NCBI RefSeq assembly: GCF_007747655.1
Contig: NZ_CP036274.1
Coordinates: 1,426,001 to 1,490,000, forward strand
From: Anatilimnocola aggregata
GTDB taxonomy: Bacteria; Planctomycetota; Planctomycetia; Pirellulales; Pirellulaceae
Reading direction: 5' to 3'
Length of the DNA stretch: 64,000 bases
The notes under the pieces were generated by a model. The model ran no database searches. It saw only the letters and a list, made by a program, of their open reading frames with translations, and was not told the DNA's origin. Positions 9,201-16,371 of this stretch are shown here, in pieces (the first letter of the stretch is position 1; every line of letters begins with the position of its first letter). The translations under genes and the position numbers were made by a program.

Positions 9201-10193
9201 TCAGAACCGTGCGTTCCACAGATCGGCAGAGTTCTCATAGAAGATGTCGAGTACTTGCGAGTCGGAAAGACCCGTTGCATAGCAGGCCACCTTCAACGTC
9301 CGCAGTGACTCCAAGGCGACAAGCGTGAATTGAACGTCGGCATACGGTGCCGCCAGATTTGTATTCGCGGGCGAAAGCCATAAAAAACTATCGCCAATCG
9401 CCACACAGCGGCCGCGCAGGTGCGAAACGGGAAAATCAGAGCCGTACAGTAGTTGCCGATGACCACAGGTTCGAATGATGGCTTCCAGCGCGCCGGCATC
9501 GGTGACCGCAGAAGTATCGAACCAGATGTTGCGCAGGTCGCGCAGCGCGTGAATGCCCGCCAGCGTATGCTGCGGGTTAAAGCCGCGAGCAGCGTGAGCG
9601 AGAATCATCCGGGCATTGGGAAACTGCCTTGCGTAGCGCTCGAGCGTCTCTTGATTCGCGCGATCGGCCAGCGCCCGCGAGCGGACGATGTGCAGCGTGA
9701 TGGTGAGCCCCAGTTCGTGTGCCACCTGCATGTGCGCTGGGGTGAGAAAGTTCTCAATCAGCGCAGCAAAGGTCGGTTTGGTTGTGGCGAACAAGTGATA
9801 GGGCTTCAGTCCGACAAACCGCTGCTTCAGCACCTGCTCGCGCACGTAGTCGGCATCCATGGCGGGCGAGATGAGCAGCTGAGCTCGCGCGGCGCGGTGG
9901 TCGCATTCTTGCGCCAGAAAGTCATTCGTCGCGGCAAAGTCGACCGTAATCGCCGGAAAACCAAAGCAAGTGCCGCCGATCTGTCGGCCGGGCATCAGGT
10001 CGTTCATCTGCGATTGAAATTCACTCCAGTTCACCACTGCTGGCCCTTCGGCACACAAGGCGGGCGGCGCGCCTTGAAACTGCGACTGCTCGTAAAGATG
10101 CACGTGCGAGTCGAAAATCTTGGGCGGAACGAACGACTCCAATTCGTCATTCCACAGTTGGCGATCGCGCTCGGTCACTTGCCAATTGGTCAT
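9201..10193 (-). CDS. amidohydrolase family protein (TIM-barrel, amidohydrolase_2 type)
   Basis: 330 residues with an N-terminal metal-binding motif I-F-D-S-H-V-H-L, then a histidine after a beta strand (L-T-I-T-L-H-I-V), M-I-L-A-H-A-A-R-G-F near residue 200, and a late catalytic-type aspartate in L-L-Y-G-S-D-F-P-V. That order matches the amidohydrolase_2 family of metal-dependent hydrolases and decarboxylases. The substrate cannot be told from sequence. It is the second gene of a pair, 49 bases after the GNAT-like gene on the same strand, so they are probably co-transcribed. Cytoplasmic; no signal peptide. Confidence 0.8.
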   Translation of the reverse strand: MTNWQVTERDRQLWNDELESFVPPKIFDSHVHLYEQSQFQGAPPALCAEGPAVVNWSEFQSQMNDLMPGRQIGGTCFGFPAITVDFAATNDFLAQECDHRAARAQLLISPAMDADYVREQVLKQRFVGLKPYHLFATTKPTFAALIENFLTPAHMQVAHELGLTITLHIVRSRALADRANQETLERYARQFPNARMILAHAARGFNPQHTLAGIHALRDLRNIWFDTSAVTDAGALEAIIRTCGHRQLLYGSDFPVSHLRGRCVAIGDSFLWLSPANTNLAAPYADVQFTLVALESLRTLKVACYATGLSDSQVLDIFYENSADLWNARF

Positions 10194-10242
10194 GATGATT
10201 TACCGTGGCCTGGGCTTCCAGCAGCGGGATCTCTTTATCGCG

Positions 10243-11370
10243 TCAGGCGAAGTCGCGGTCGTACATGCGGAAGATCTTGGTGAGGGTGCCGCCCCCTTTT
10301 TCGACCCCCATGCGCGCCACTTCATTATCCTCGCTAATCCAGGAGAACTCAGCTTCGGGAATTCCGCGGGCAATCGAGCGGGGCAATAAGTCCGACATCA
10401 GGACCATGCCCAGTCCCCAGCGCTGGAACTCGGGCATGACGTTGATGCTCAGAATGCGAATCCGCTGAAACGGCTTGCCAGTCCACAGCAGTTTGATGAA
10501 GCCGAAGGGAAACAAGTTCCCCTTGATCTCCTTGATCCGCGGGTTGTAATCGGGCAGCCCGATCATCGCCCCCACCACCTTCCCTTCCACTTCGACAATC
10601 GATACCAGATCGGGCAGGATCAACTGCTGCATCGAAGTGGCCATCTTGATCATTTCGCGCCGACTGGGGGGCGAGAAACCCCACATGGTCGTGAACGACA
10701 GGTTGTACAACTCGAAGAACGACAACACATCGTCCATGAAGCGTTTTTTGTTCAGCGGCCGAACCGTGGCCTGACAGCGCCGCTGAGCTTGTTCGGCCAA
10801 GGGTGCGATCATCTTTTGCAGTTGAGGAAACTGATCGCGATCGCCTTCATAGGCAAACAGGTCCTGAGACTTTCCATAGCCGTAACTTTCCCACAGCCGC
10901 GCATAATAGCTCGGGTTGTAAGTCATCATTAGTGTCGGCGGGCTATCGAAACCCTTCACTAGCAGGCCGCATTCATAATTCATCGAGGGATTCGCCGGAC
11001 CACGCGCGCCGGTCATGCCGCGCTCGGCCAGCCAGTCGTCAGCAGTCCGAAATAGCGCGTGCGCCACTTCTTCATCGTCGATGCTTTCGAAAAAACCGAC
11101 GAACCCGCGGCGATCTCCCTGCACGCGGTTGTGCGAGTGATTGACGATCGCCGCAATGTGGCCGACTACCTTCCCGGCTCGAGTTGCCAGAAAGGTCTGG
11201 ATTTCGGCATCGTCATAAAACGGATGCTTCCGGTAGCCGAGCAGTTCCAGGTGATTCGCTTTCAGCGGTGGAACCCAATGTGGGTCGTCTTTATAGAGTT
11301 CCCATGAGAACGCCAGGAAGCGAGACTGATCGCGCCACGTGCGCACGGGGGTAACGACGACGGGATCCAT
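10243..11370 (-). CDS. GNAT-fold N-acetyltransferase-like protein (YghO-type)
   Basis: About 375 residues. The N-terminal half has V-R-T-W-R-D-Q-S-R-F-L-A-F and W-V-P-P-L-K-A-N, followed by an acetyltransferase-like core (V-G-H-I-A-A-I-V-N-H and G-F-V-G-F-F-E). The second half repeats a GNAT-like module (V-V-G-A-M-I-G-L-P-D-Y-N, then F-Q-R-W-G-L-G-M-V-L-M). This two-module layout matches the uncharacterised YghO-like family. I take the ATG at 11370; a TTG four codons upstream is possible, and neither has a clear ribosome site. Probably co-transcribed with the amidohydrolase downstream. Acceptor substrate unknown. Confidence 0.75.
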   Translation of the reverse strand: MDPVVVTPVRTWRDQSRFLAFSWELYKDDPHWVPPLKANHLELLGYRKHPFYDDAEIQTFLATRAGKVVGHIAAIVNHSHNRVQGDRRGFVGFFESIDDEEVAHALFRTADDWLAERGMTGARGPANPSMNYECGLLVKGFDSPPTLMMTYNPSYYARLWESYGYGKSQDLFAYEGDRDQFPQLQKMIAPLAEQAQRRCQATVRPLNKKRFMDDVLSFFELYNLSFTTMWGFSPPSRREMIKMATSMQQLILPDLVSIVEVEGKVVGAMIGLPDYNPRIKEIKGNLFPFGFIKLLWTGKPFQRIRILSINVMPEFQRWGLGMVLMSDLLPRSIARGIPEAEFSWISEDNEVARMGVEKGGGTLTKIFRMYDRDFA

Positions 11371-11584
11371 GGGCAGGGACAACCAGTTTCAAGCGCGAAA
11401 GCTGAACTCGACACAAGCGCAGGGCGCCGCGTCACGCGATTAAACGAGCATAATTCGCACCACTTAAATTCACTAGCCCGCCAACCGAAATGGGCGTTTT
11501 GAGCGACTCATGTAGCTGTCGCCCCCTCGGCTCATTGGCATCAATCGTTGCAACTGGCGCTTCAGCGGGCGGGGCAGATAACCA

Positions 11585-11857
11585 CTACATCCACGTCAAA
11601 TAGACGGTGTTGTCTTTCGCCCCAAAGCCCACAATCATGGCCTGTCGCTCCGCGCAGCCGGGAAACTGCATCGTCACTGGTCGATTGAGCGTCCGCAGAT
11701 TGTTCAGCTGGGCGAGCTTCTCGCTCGTCAGCACTTCGCCGTTGAATTTAATCACGACCGAATCGCTGCCGCCCCCATCCCAGGTTGCCAGGCCTGCGAA
11801 ATCGTTCATGCGGACCAGGCCCGCATGCGCATTGATACCCGAGGAATCTGCCGACAT
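11585..11857 (-). CDS. small hypothetical protein (90 aa)
   Basis: A short soluble protein with no recognisable domain. It contains a D-S-V-V-I-K-F-N-G-E-V-L segment and ends in V-Y-L-T-W-M. Alternating hydrophobic strands suggest a small beta-rich fold. The ATG at 11857 is preferred; a GTG three codons upstream is possible. No ribosome site is obvious. It stands alone between the GNAT-like gene and the histidine kinase, on the opposite strand to the latter. It could be a real small gene or a chance frame. Confidence 0.4.
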   Translation of the reverse strand: MSADSSGINAHAGLVRMNDFAGLATWDGGGSDSVVIKFNGEVLTSEKLAQLNNLRTLNRPVTMQFPGCAERQAMIVGFGAKDNTVYLTWM

Positions 11858-12148
11858 GATGCGCACCCCAATCCCGATCGTGAATTTCGGGGCGAAAGGC
11901 TTCCGTAGAAAGGACCGCCGAAAAGTGTCCCCAAAGAGAATCGCTGCATCATTCGCCAGTGAATCGCTGGCGACAAGGCCTATTCTTTTGCCTTTGCCGT
12001 GAATTAATCGGGTAGGAACAGCGATTTCCTCACCGTTACCCCGCGAATGCGGTATACTCAGCAGCTACAAGCTGGCCGGATGGCCTTCTTTTCTTATTTG
12101 TTCGTCACCTGCAGTTTTGACGATCACCTAACCCAACCTGCCCATCCG

Positions 12149-12174
12149 CGCCACAGACGCTCTTGTCTGTGGCG
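12149..12174. repeat. perfect 10-bp palindrome before the histidine kinase gene
   Basis: CGCCACAGAC (12149-12158) and GTCTGTGGCG (12165-12174) form a perfect ten-base-pair stem with a six-base loop. It ends 26 bases before the kinase start, so in the transcript it could form a hairpin near the ribosome-binding region. A TATACT -10-like hexamer lies at 12053-12058 but lacks a good -35. The flanking spacer (11867-12148) shows nothing else. Confidence 0.5.
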
Positions 12175-12200
12175 ATATCTCGATGCAGAAGGGTGGCGTA

Positions 12201-13763
12201 ATGGATTCTGAGAATACACAGCTCTCAAATCAACAGCTGAGGTCGAAATTTGAACTCTTGGCCACAGATGCCACGGAGTACGCCGTTTTTCTCGTGGACC
12301 TCGACGGTCGGTTAATCTGTTGGAATGTGGGGGCCGAGCATTTGTTTGGCTATCAATCACCAGAAATTGTCGGGCAACACTTTTCCCGCTTCTTCACACC
12401 AGACGACATTCTCACCGGTCAGCCCGAATACGAACTGAAGACCGCTTTGGCAACGGGCCGGGTGGAAAGCAATCGCTGGCAGTTGCGAAAAGATGGCAGC
12501 CAGTTCTGGTGCCATGCCAATGTCACGCCCTTGCTGGACGAACACAAACAGACCCGGTCGTTCGCCCGCGTGATGCACGACCTGACAGAGAACGTCGCCG
12601 TGAAGACCCAGCGCGAGCGGGCCGACGGCCTGGCCGAAGCGAACCGCAACAAAGAAGAGTTCATGGCGCTCCTCTCGCATGAGCTGCGCAGTCCCCTTTC
12701 GCCCATTCGCAATGCCTTGAACATTCTGCGGCAGATGAAGACCAACGACCCACTCATCGAGCAGGCAGGGAACATCATCGACCGCCAGGTCGGCGTGATG
12801 GTGAAACTGGTGGACGACCTGCTCGACATCAGCCGCATCACCAAAGGCAAACTCCGGCTGACCAAGGAGCCCGTCGAGTTGCGAGTGGTCGTGAATAATG
12901 CTGCCGAGAGCGCGCGTACTTTCATCGATGCCCGCAAGCACGAGTTCTCGGTGTCGCTTCCTACTGCATCAATTTGGGTGGAAGCCGACCCCTTCCGCCT
13001 GGAACAGATCGTGGTCAATCTGCTCAACAATGCTGCCAAGTACACCTACACGGGCGGGCTCATTCGACTGTCGGTTGGCCAGGAAGGTGACGAGGCGGTC
13101 ATTCGTGTGAAAGATAATGGAGTGGGGATTGCTCCGGCCTTGTTGCCGCACATCTTCGAATTGTTCACGCAAGTCGATGGCTCCCTGGGGCGATCGTACG
13201 GCGGCCTGGGAATTGGCCTGGCACTGGCGCGAAACCTGGTCGAGATGCACGACGGTAGATTGCAAGCCACCAGCGCTGGCCTGGGAACAGGGTGCGAGTT
13301 CACCGTCAAACTGCCGCTGCTGCACAACCATGCACTCCCCGCAGTCAAGACGATGTTGAAGCCGGGGCAACCCGCGGGCCAGTCGCTCCACATCTTGGTG
13401 GTGGAAGACAACGTCGATGCAGCCGATAGCTTGAGTCTGTTGTTGCGACTGCACGGTCACGAGGTTCAAGTCGCGCGCACTGGACCCTCGGCCATTGAAA
13501 TGGCTGCGGCCGACCGGCCCGATCTGATTTTGCTCGATATCGGCTTGCCTGGCATGGATGGCTATCAAGTGGCCAAACACCTGCGCGAACTGCCCGATTT
13601 CGCGGGAGTGACAATCTGCGCGCTCACGGGCTTTACGCCCAGCGAAGCTGACCGCCAACGCCAGCACGAGACCGGCTTTAACCACTATTACATCAAGCCG
13701 CTCAGCCTCGAGATTCTGCTTGAGTTGTGCAAAACGATCGTACCTGCCAGTCCTCACGAGTGA
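12201..13763 (+). CDS. PAS-domain hybrid sensor histidine kinase with C-terminal receiver
   Basis: 520 residues, cytoplasmic, no membrane segments. An N-terminal PAS domain (about 20-125; L-I-C-W-N-V-G-A-E-H-L-F-G-Y) is followed by a HisKA domain with phospho-accepting His in S-H-E-L-R-S-P (about residue 160). The HATPase domain has the N box NLLNNAAKY, G1 box DNGVGI and G2 box GGLGIGLALA. A C-terminal receiver domain has acidic pair V-V-E-D-N, phospho-acceptor Asp in L-L-D-I-G-L-P-G-M-D-G, and Lys in Y-I-K-P. All catalytic residues appear intact. The start ATG at 12201 is preferred over one six codons earlier. No dedicated response regulator sits next to it, so its partner and signal are unknown. 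Confidence 0.9.
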   Translation: MDSENTQLSNQQLRSKFELLATDATEYAVFLVDLDGRLICWNVGAEHLFGYQSPEIVGQHFSRFFTPDDILTGQPEYELKTALATGRVESNRWQLRKDGSQFWCHANVTPLLDEHKQTRSFARVMHDLTENVAVKTQRERADGLAEANRNKEEFMALLSHELRSPLSPIRNALNILRQMKTNDPLIEQAGNIIDRQVGVMVKLVDDLLDISRITKGKLRLTKEPVELRVVVNNAAESARTFIDARKHEFSVSLPTASIWVEADPFRLEQIVVNLLNNAAKYTYTGGLIRLSVGQEGDEAVIRVKDNGVGIAPALLPHIFELFTQVDGSLGRSYGGLGIGLALARNLVEMHDGRLQATSAGLGTGCEFTVKLPLLHNHALPAVKTMLKPGQPAGQSLHILVVEDNVDAADSLSLLLRLHGHEVQVARTGPSAIEMAAADRPDLILLDIGLPGMDGYQVAKHLRELPDFAGVTICALTGFTPSEADRQRQHETGFNHYYIKPLSLEILLELCKTIVPASPHE

Positions 13764-13786
13764 GGCGAAATTGCTGCACAAAGAGA

Positions 13787-13809
13787 CCCCAGCACCTGCT
13801 GTGCTGGGG
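13787..13809 (+). terminator. hairpin after the histidine kinase gene
   Basis: CCCCAGCAC (13787-13795) pairs with GTGCTGGGG (13801-13809) around a five-base loop, 24 bases after the kinase stop. No T-tract follows, so it may be a weak terminator, an mRNA-end stabiliser or another of the palindromic repeats of this genome. Confidence 0.4.
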
Positions 13810-13940
13810 CCAGGATTGTCTGAACGGGCAGAGTCCAGCCGCTCCCATCTAAAACATAGCTTACAAATGGGATTTAGCTCGCTGGGGCATGCTGCGATCG
13901 CCACTTCTCGCGCTATGGCTTGTTCTCACCGAGCGAAGAG

Positions 13941-14294
13941 ATGAAGTGGTCGTACTTTGGTTGTTTCAATCAGCACGAGGCTGAGGAATACACCTCACTC
14001 GGTCACGGCTTTTTCGAGCGCGGGCCTGCTGTAACCGGTAGAATGTACTTTATGGCTGATTCCTCCGACCCCGATTCAATTAACCTGAAAACCGTCGAGG
14101 GTGCGTTATGCGTCACCTTCACGCCGTCGCTAACTAGCGAGCAACTAACCGAACTGATGCACGACACTGCGGAAAGTGGCAGTGTCCGGATGCACTCGAT
14201 TGCGAAGTACATTCTGCTCCTGGCGAAATCGTGGGGGCGAGAGGTTGTGCTCGATCCTTGCCCGCCCTATCCAGTGCCCAAAGCTCAAGGGTAA
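13941..14294 (+). CDS. hypothetical protein (117 aa)
   Basis: No domain recognised. The most protein-like stretch runs from an internal methionine at 14052: a short acidic N-terminus, then A-L-C-V-T-F-T-P-S-L-T-S-E-Q-L-T-E-L, then a helix and S-I-A-K-Y-I-L-L-L-A-K-S-W-G-R. This pattern resembles a small alpha/beta protein. The start could be 13941 (preceded by a GAGCGAAGAG stretch) or 14052. It lies between the kinase and cysK, with 270 bases to cysK. Existence as a gene is moderately supported; function unknown. Confidence 0.4.
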   Translation: MKWSYFGCFNQHEAEEYTSLGHGFFERGPAVTGRMYFMADSSDPDSINLKTVEGALCVTFTPSLTSEQLTELMHDTAESGSVRMHSIAKYILLLAKSWGREVVLDPCPPYPVPKAQG

Positions 14295-14388
14295 TCGTTG
14301 GCCCCGTCACTCTGGTGAGACCGTTTCGTGCGTGGGTCATAGATTGAAGCATAGTCGTTCAATCGGGCACTACCTCCCCTCCCTCAAC

Positions 14389-14418
14389 TTGACAAGCCGC
14401 GCCGCTCACCGGTAACTT
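14389..14418 (+). promoter_or_regulatory. sigma-70-type promoter for the cysK leader
   Basis: A perfect -35 hexamer TTGACA (14389-14394) and a -10-like TAACTT (14413-14418) are separated by 18 bases. Predicted transcription begins near 14425, right at the 5' edge of the structured leader and about 140 bases before the cysK start. The hexamers are seen; their use is inferred. Confidence 0.45.
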
Positions 14419-14423
14419 GCAAG

Positions 14424-14489
14424 CCTTATCGAGCAGCTGACCGGACCACCGGAAGCCAGCGCACCGCAGGTCGGCCGCTGGCATTTTTT
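14424..14489 (+). promoter_or_regulatory. structured cysK leader with intrinsic terminator; possible SAM-I-like riboswitch or attenuator
   Basis: The leader begins with CTTATCGAGCAGCTGA, close to the conserved 5' part of S-box (SAM-I) riboswitches. It then has CCGG-ACCA-CCGG and GAAGCC, and ends in a hairpin GCCAGCG (14455-14461) / CGCTGGC (14476-14482) followed by TTTTTT (14484-14489). The last part is a textbook intrinsic terminator placed 79 bases before cysK. A terminator inside a leader implies conditional read-through, fitting control by a sulfur metabolite. The match to SAM-I is partial (the GAGGGA and GCAACC signatures are not intact), so the ligand is a guess; the terminator is better supported. 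Confidence 0.45.
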
Positions 14490-14567
14490 ATTGACGGATC
14501 ATTTCATCACTGGCCGACTTCGCCCGGGCGATACTCTCCGGCGCTGTCAGCAGAAGGAGCACTCTTC

Positions 14568-15545
14568 ATGGCACGCTGGTTACCGGACAATTCTCAGGCG
14601 ATCGGTCGGACTCCCCTCGTTAAGCTCAACCGCGTGACGGACGGCGCTCCATGCACCGTGCTGGCCAAAATCGAAGGGCGCAACCCGGCCTACTCGGTGA
14701 AGTGCCGCATCGGGGCCGCGATGATTTGGGATGCCGAAAAGCGCGGGCTGCTTGGTCCCGGCAAAGAGCTGGTCGAACCGACGAGCGGCAACACCGGCAT
14801 CGCGCTGGCCTTCGTCGCCGCGGCCCGGCAAATTCCTCTTACCCTGACCATGCCTGAGACGATGAGCCTCGAACGGCGCAAGCTGCTCGTCGCCTTCGGT
14901 GCCAACCTGGTGTTGACCGAAGGTCAGCGGGGCATGAGCGGGGCAATTAACAAGGCCGAAGAGATTGTGGCCTCGGACCCGAACAAGTACGTCTTGCTGC
15001 AACAGTTCAAGAATCCGGCGAACCCCGCCATTCACGAACAAACAACCGGCCCCGAAATTTGGGAAGACACCGACGGCGCAGTCGACATCTTTGTCGCCGG
15101 TGTGGGGACTGGCGGCACGATCACGGGCGTTACACGCTATCTCAAGCAAACCAAGGGGAAGGCGATTAAGTCGGTCGCTGTCGAACCCACTGCTTCGCCC
15201 GTCCTCACGCAGCAGCGGGCCGGCCAGCCGTTGAAGCCAGGGCCGCACAAGATTCAAGGAATCGGCGCGGGCTTCGTTCCGGCGATTCTCGATATGACGC
15301 TGGTCGACGAGATCGAGCAGGTCACGAACGAAGAAGCGGTCGAGTATGCTCGCCGCCTCACCAAGGAAGAAGGCATCCTCGCCGGTATCTCCTGTGGCGC
15401 TGCCGTCGCTGCTGCCGTGCGCGTGGCGAAGAAGCCCGAAAACGTTGGCAAAACGATCGTCGTCGTGCTGCCCGACTCCGGCGAACGCTACCTCAGCTCG
15501 ATCCTGTTCGAAGGCGTCTTCGATGCCGAAGGAAAGGCGAAGTAG
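14568..15545 (+). CDS. cysK: cysteine synthase A (O-acetylserine sulfhydrylase)
   Basis: 325 residues, the usual length. It makes cysteine from O-acetylserine and sulfide with PLP. Seen: PLP-binding Lys45 in Y-S-V-K-C-R, the substrate loop T-S-G-N-T-G (72-77), the phosphate-binding G-T-G-G-T (180-184), and S-C-G-A-A and P-D-S-G-E-R-Y near the C-terminus. [12 protein letters not shown] marks the CysK rather than cystathionine-beta-synthase branch. The start ATG follows AGAAGGAG. It stands alone behind its own promoter and a leader with an intrinsic terminator, suggesting attenuation control. No serine acetyltransferase gene is nearby. Confidence 0.95.
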   Translation: MARWLPDNSQAIGRTPLVKLNRVTDGAPCTVLAKIEGRNPAYSVKCRIGAAMIWDAEKRGLLGPGKELVEPTSGNTGIALAFVAAARQIPLTLTMPETMSLERRKLLVAFGANLVLTEGQRGMSGAINKAEEIVASDPNKYVLLQQFKNPANPAIHEQTTGPEIWEDTDGAVDIFVAGVGTGGTITGVTRYLKQTKGKAIKSVAVEPTASPVLTQQRAGQPLKPGPHKIQGIGAGFVPAILDMTLVDEIEQVTNEEAVEYARRLTKEEGILAGISCGAAVAAAVRVAKKPENVGKTIVVVLPDSGERYLSSILFEGVFDAEGKAK

Positions 15546-15549
15546 TCAT

Positions 15550-15611
15550 CTACTTAGCCCGACGTGCGAGCGAGGGAAAATCCTACTTAGCCCGACGCGT
15601 GAGCGAGGGAA
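15550..15611. repeat. two direct copies of a ~29 bp intergenic repeat
   Basis: CTACTTAGCCCGACG followed by a GAGCGAGGGAA ending occurs at 15550-15578 and again at 15583-15611, differing by small changes in the middle. A related GCGAGGGAA tract signature suggests a short interspersed repeat family. The rest of the spacer to 15754 holds only the ribosome site of the next gene. Confidence 0.55.
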
Positions 15612-15754
15612 CTTTAGCATCGATCGTCCGCAGCGAGTGAACCAAATTTCACCAAGGTTCGCTCGCTGATGTGCTCCCGCAATGTGGGTTCTTCCCCATG
15701 ATTCTTGCTTGCAGAGCTTGATGCGCGCTGCCTCGATCAGAGCGGAGTCTCGCT

Positions 15755-16090
15755 ATGATCTCATCGCGCACGCCCGAAGGCGACAGCAACTTATGCCCAC
15801 TCTGCGGCAAAGATGTCGTCATTGAATCTTCGCTGCTAACCCACGACGCTCCCTGCCCACATTGCGGGCACCTGCTGTGGTTCATTGCCGTGCGCGACCA
15901 AACGCAACTGATTTTCTCAGCGCAGGAACGTGGGACTACGTCTCGCATGCTGCGCATCGTCGCTGAACAGTTGGGAGTCTCGGTTGAACAACTGCTTCGC
16001 GAGAACAGGACGCTCGATGAACTGGGGGCCGACTCGTTAGATGTAGTGGAGTTGGTGATGGAACTCGAAGAAGAAAGCGGCCCGTCCTGA
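15755..16090 (+). CDS. zinc-ribbon / acyl-carrier-protein fusion, short at the C-terminus
   Basis: 111 residues. The N-terminal third has two knuckles, L-C-P-L-C-G and P-C-P-H-C-G, forming a zinc ribbon. The C-terminal half reads as an acyl carrier protein: R-I-V-A-E-Q-L-G-V, then [18 protein letters not shown], where the serine of DSLD is the 4'-phosphopantetheine site. A normal ACP continues about 25 more residues (helices III and IV); here it stops at E-S-G-P-S. No alternative frame downstream restores the end. The start ATG has GGAG eight bases upstream. Related zinc-ribbon/ACP fusions occur, I believe, in other planctomycetes. Whether this short form is functional is uncertain. Confidence 0.7.
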   Translation: MISSRTPEGDSNLCPLCGKDVVIESSLLTHDAPCPHCGHLLWFIAVRDQTQLIFSAQERGTTSRMLRIVAEQLGVSVEQLLRENRTLDELGADSLDVVELVMELEEESGPS

Positions 16091-16188
16091 TCGGGCATCT
16101 TCGATGCTGAAAGATTGCAAGCCACCCAAGTGGTAATTTCAATCCGCGATTTCCTTACTTTCCAATACTCTGCGGATTGGAGCCTTCG

Positions 16189-16371
16189 ATGATCGCCCGC
16201 TACAAGTTGTTCAGGTCGAGCTTTGATTCCTGGGAAACGATGTGTCAGCAGGCGGCCGACTTCCTCACCGAGAACGGCCCCAGTCCTCTTGACGCCTCGG
16301 CGTGGTCCGCCACGATTGTGGGATGCCTAAGTTTGTCGAAGAGCATTTTGCTCGTCTGCTGCGATGTTTGA
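16189..16371 (+). pseudogene. truncated hypothetical protein overlapping the helicase start
   Basis: The first 30 residues (M-I-A-R-Y-K-L-F-R-S-S-F-D-S-W and Q-Q-A-A-D-F-L-T-E-N-G-P) look like the N-terminus of a small conserved planctomycete protein whose second half usually carries a tryptophan/tyrosine-rich strand. Here that half is missing; the frame runs into an unrelated tail and stops after overlapping the next gene. GGAG precedes the ATG by seven bases. I infer a gene whose 3' half was lost when the helicase gene came to lie next to it, but an intact 60-residue protein cannot be excluded. Confidence 0.4.
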
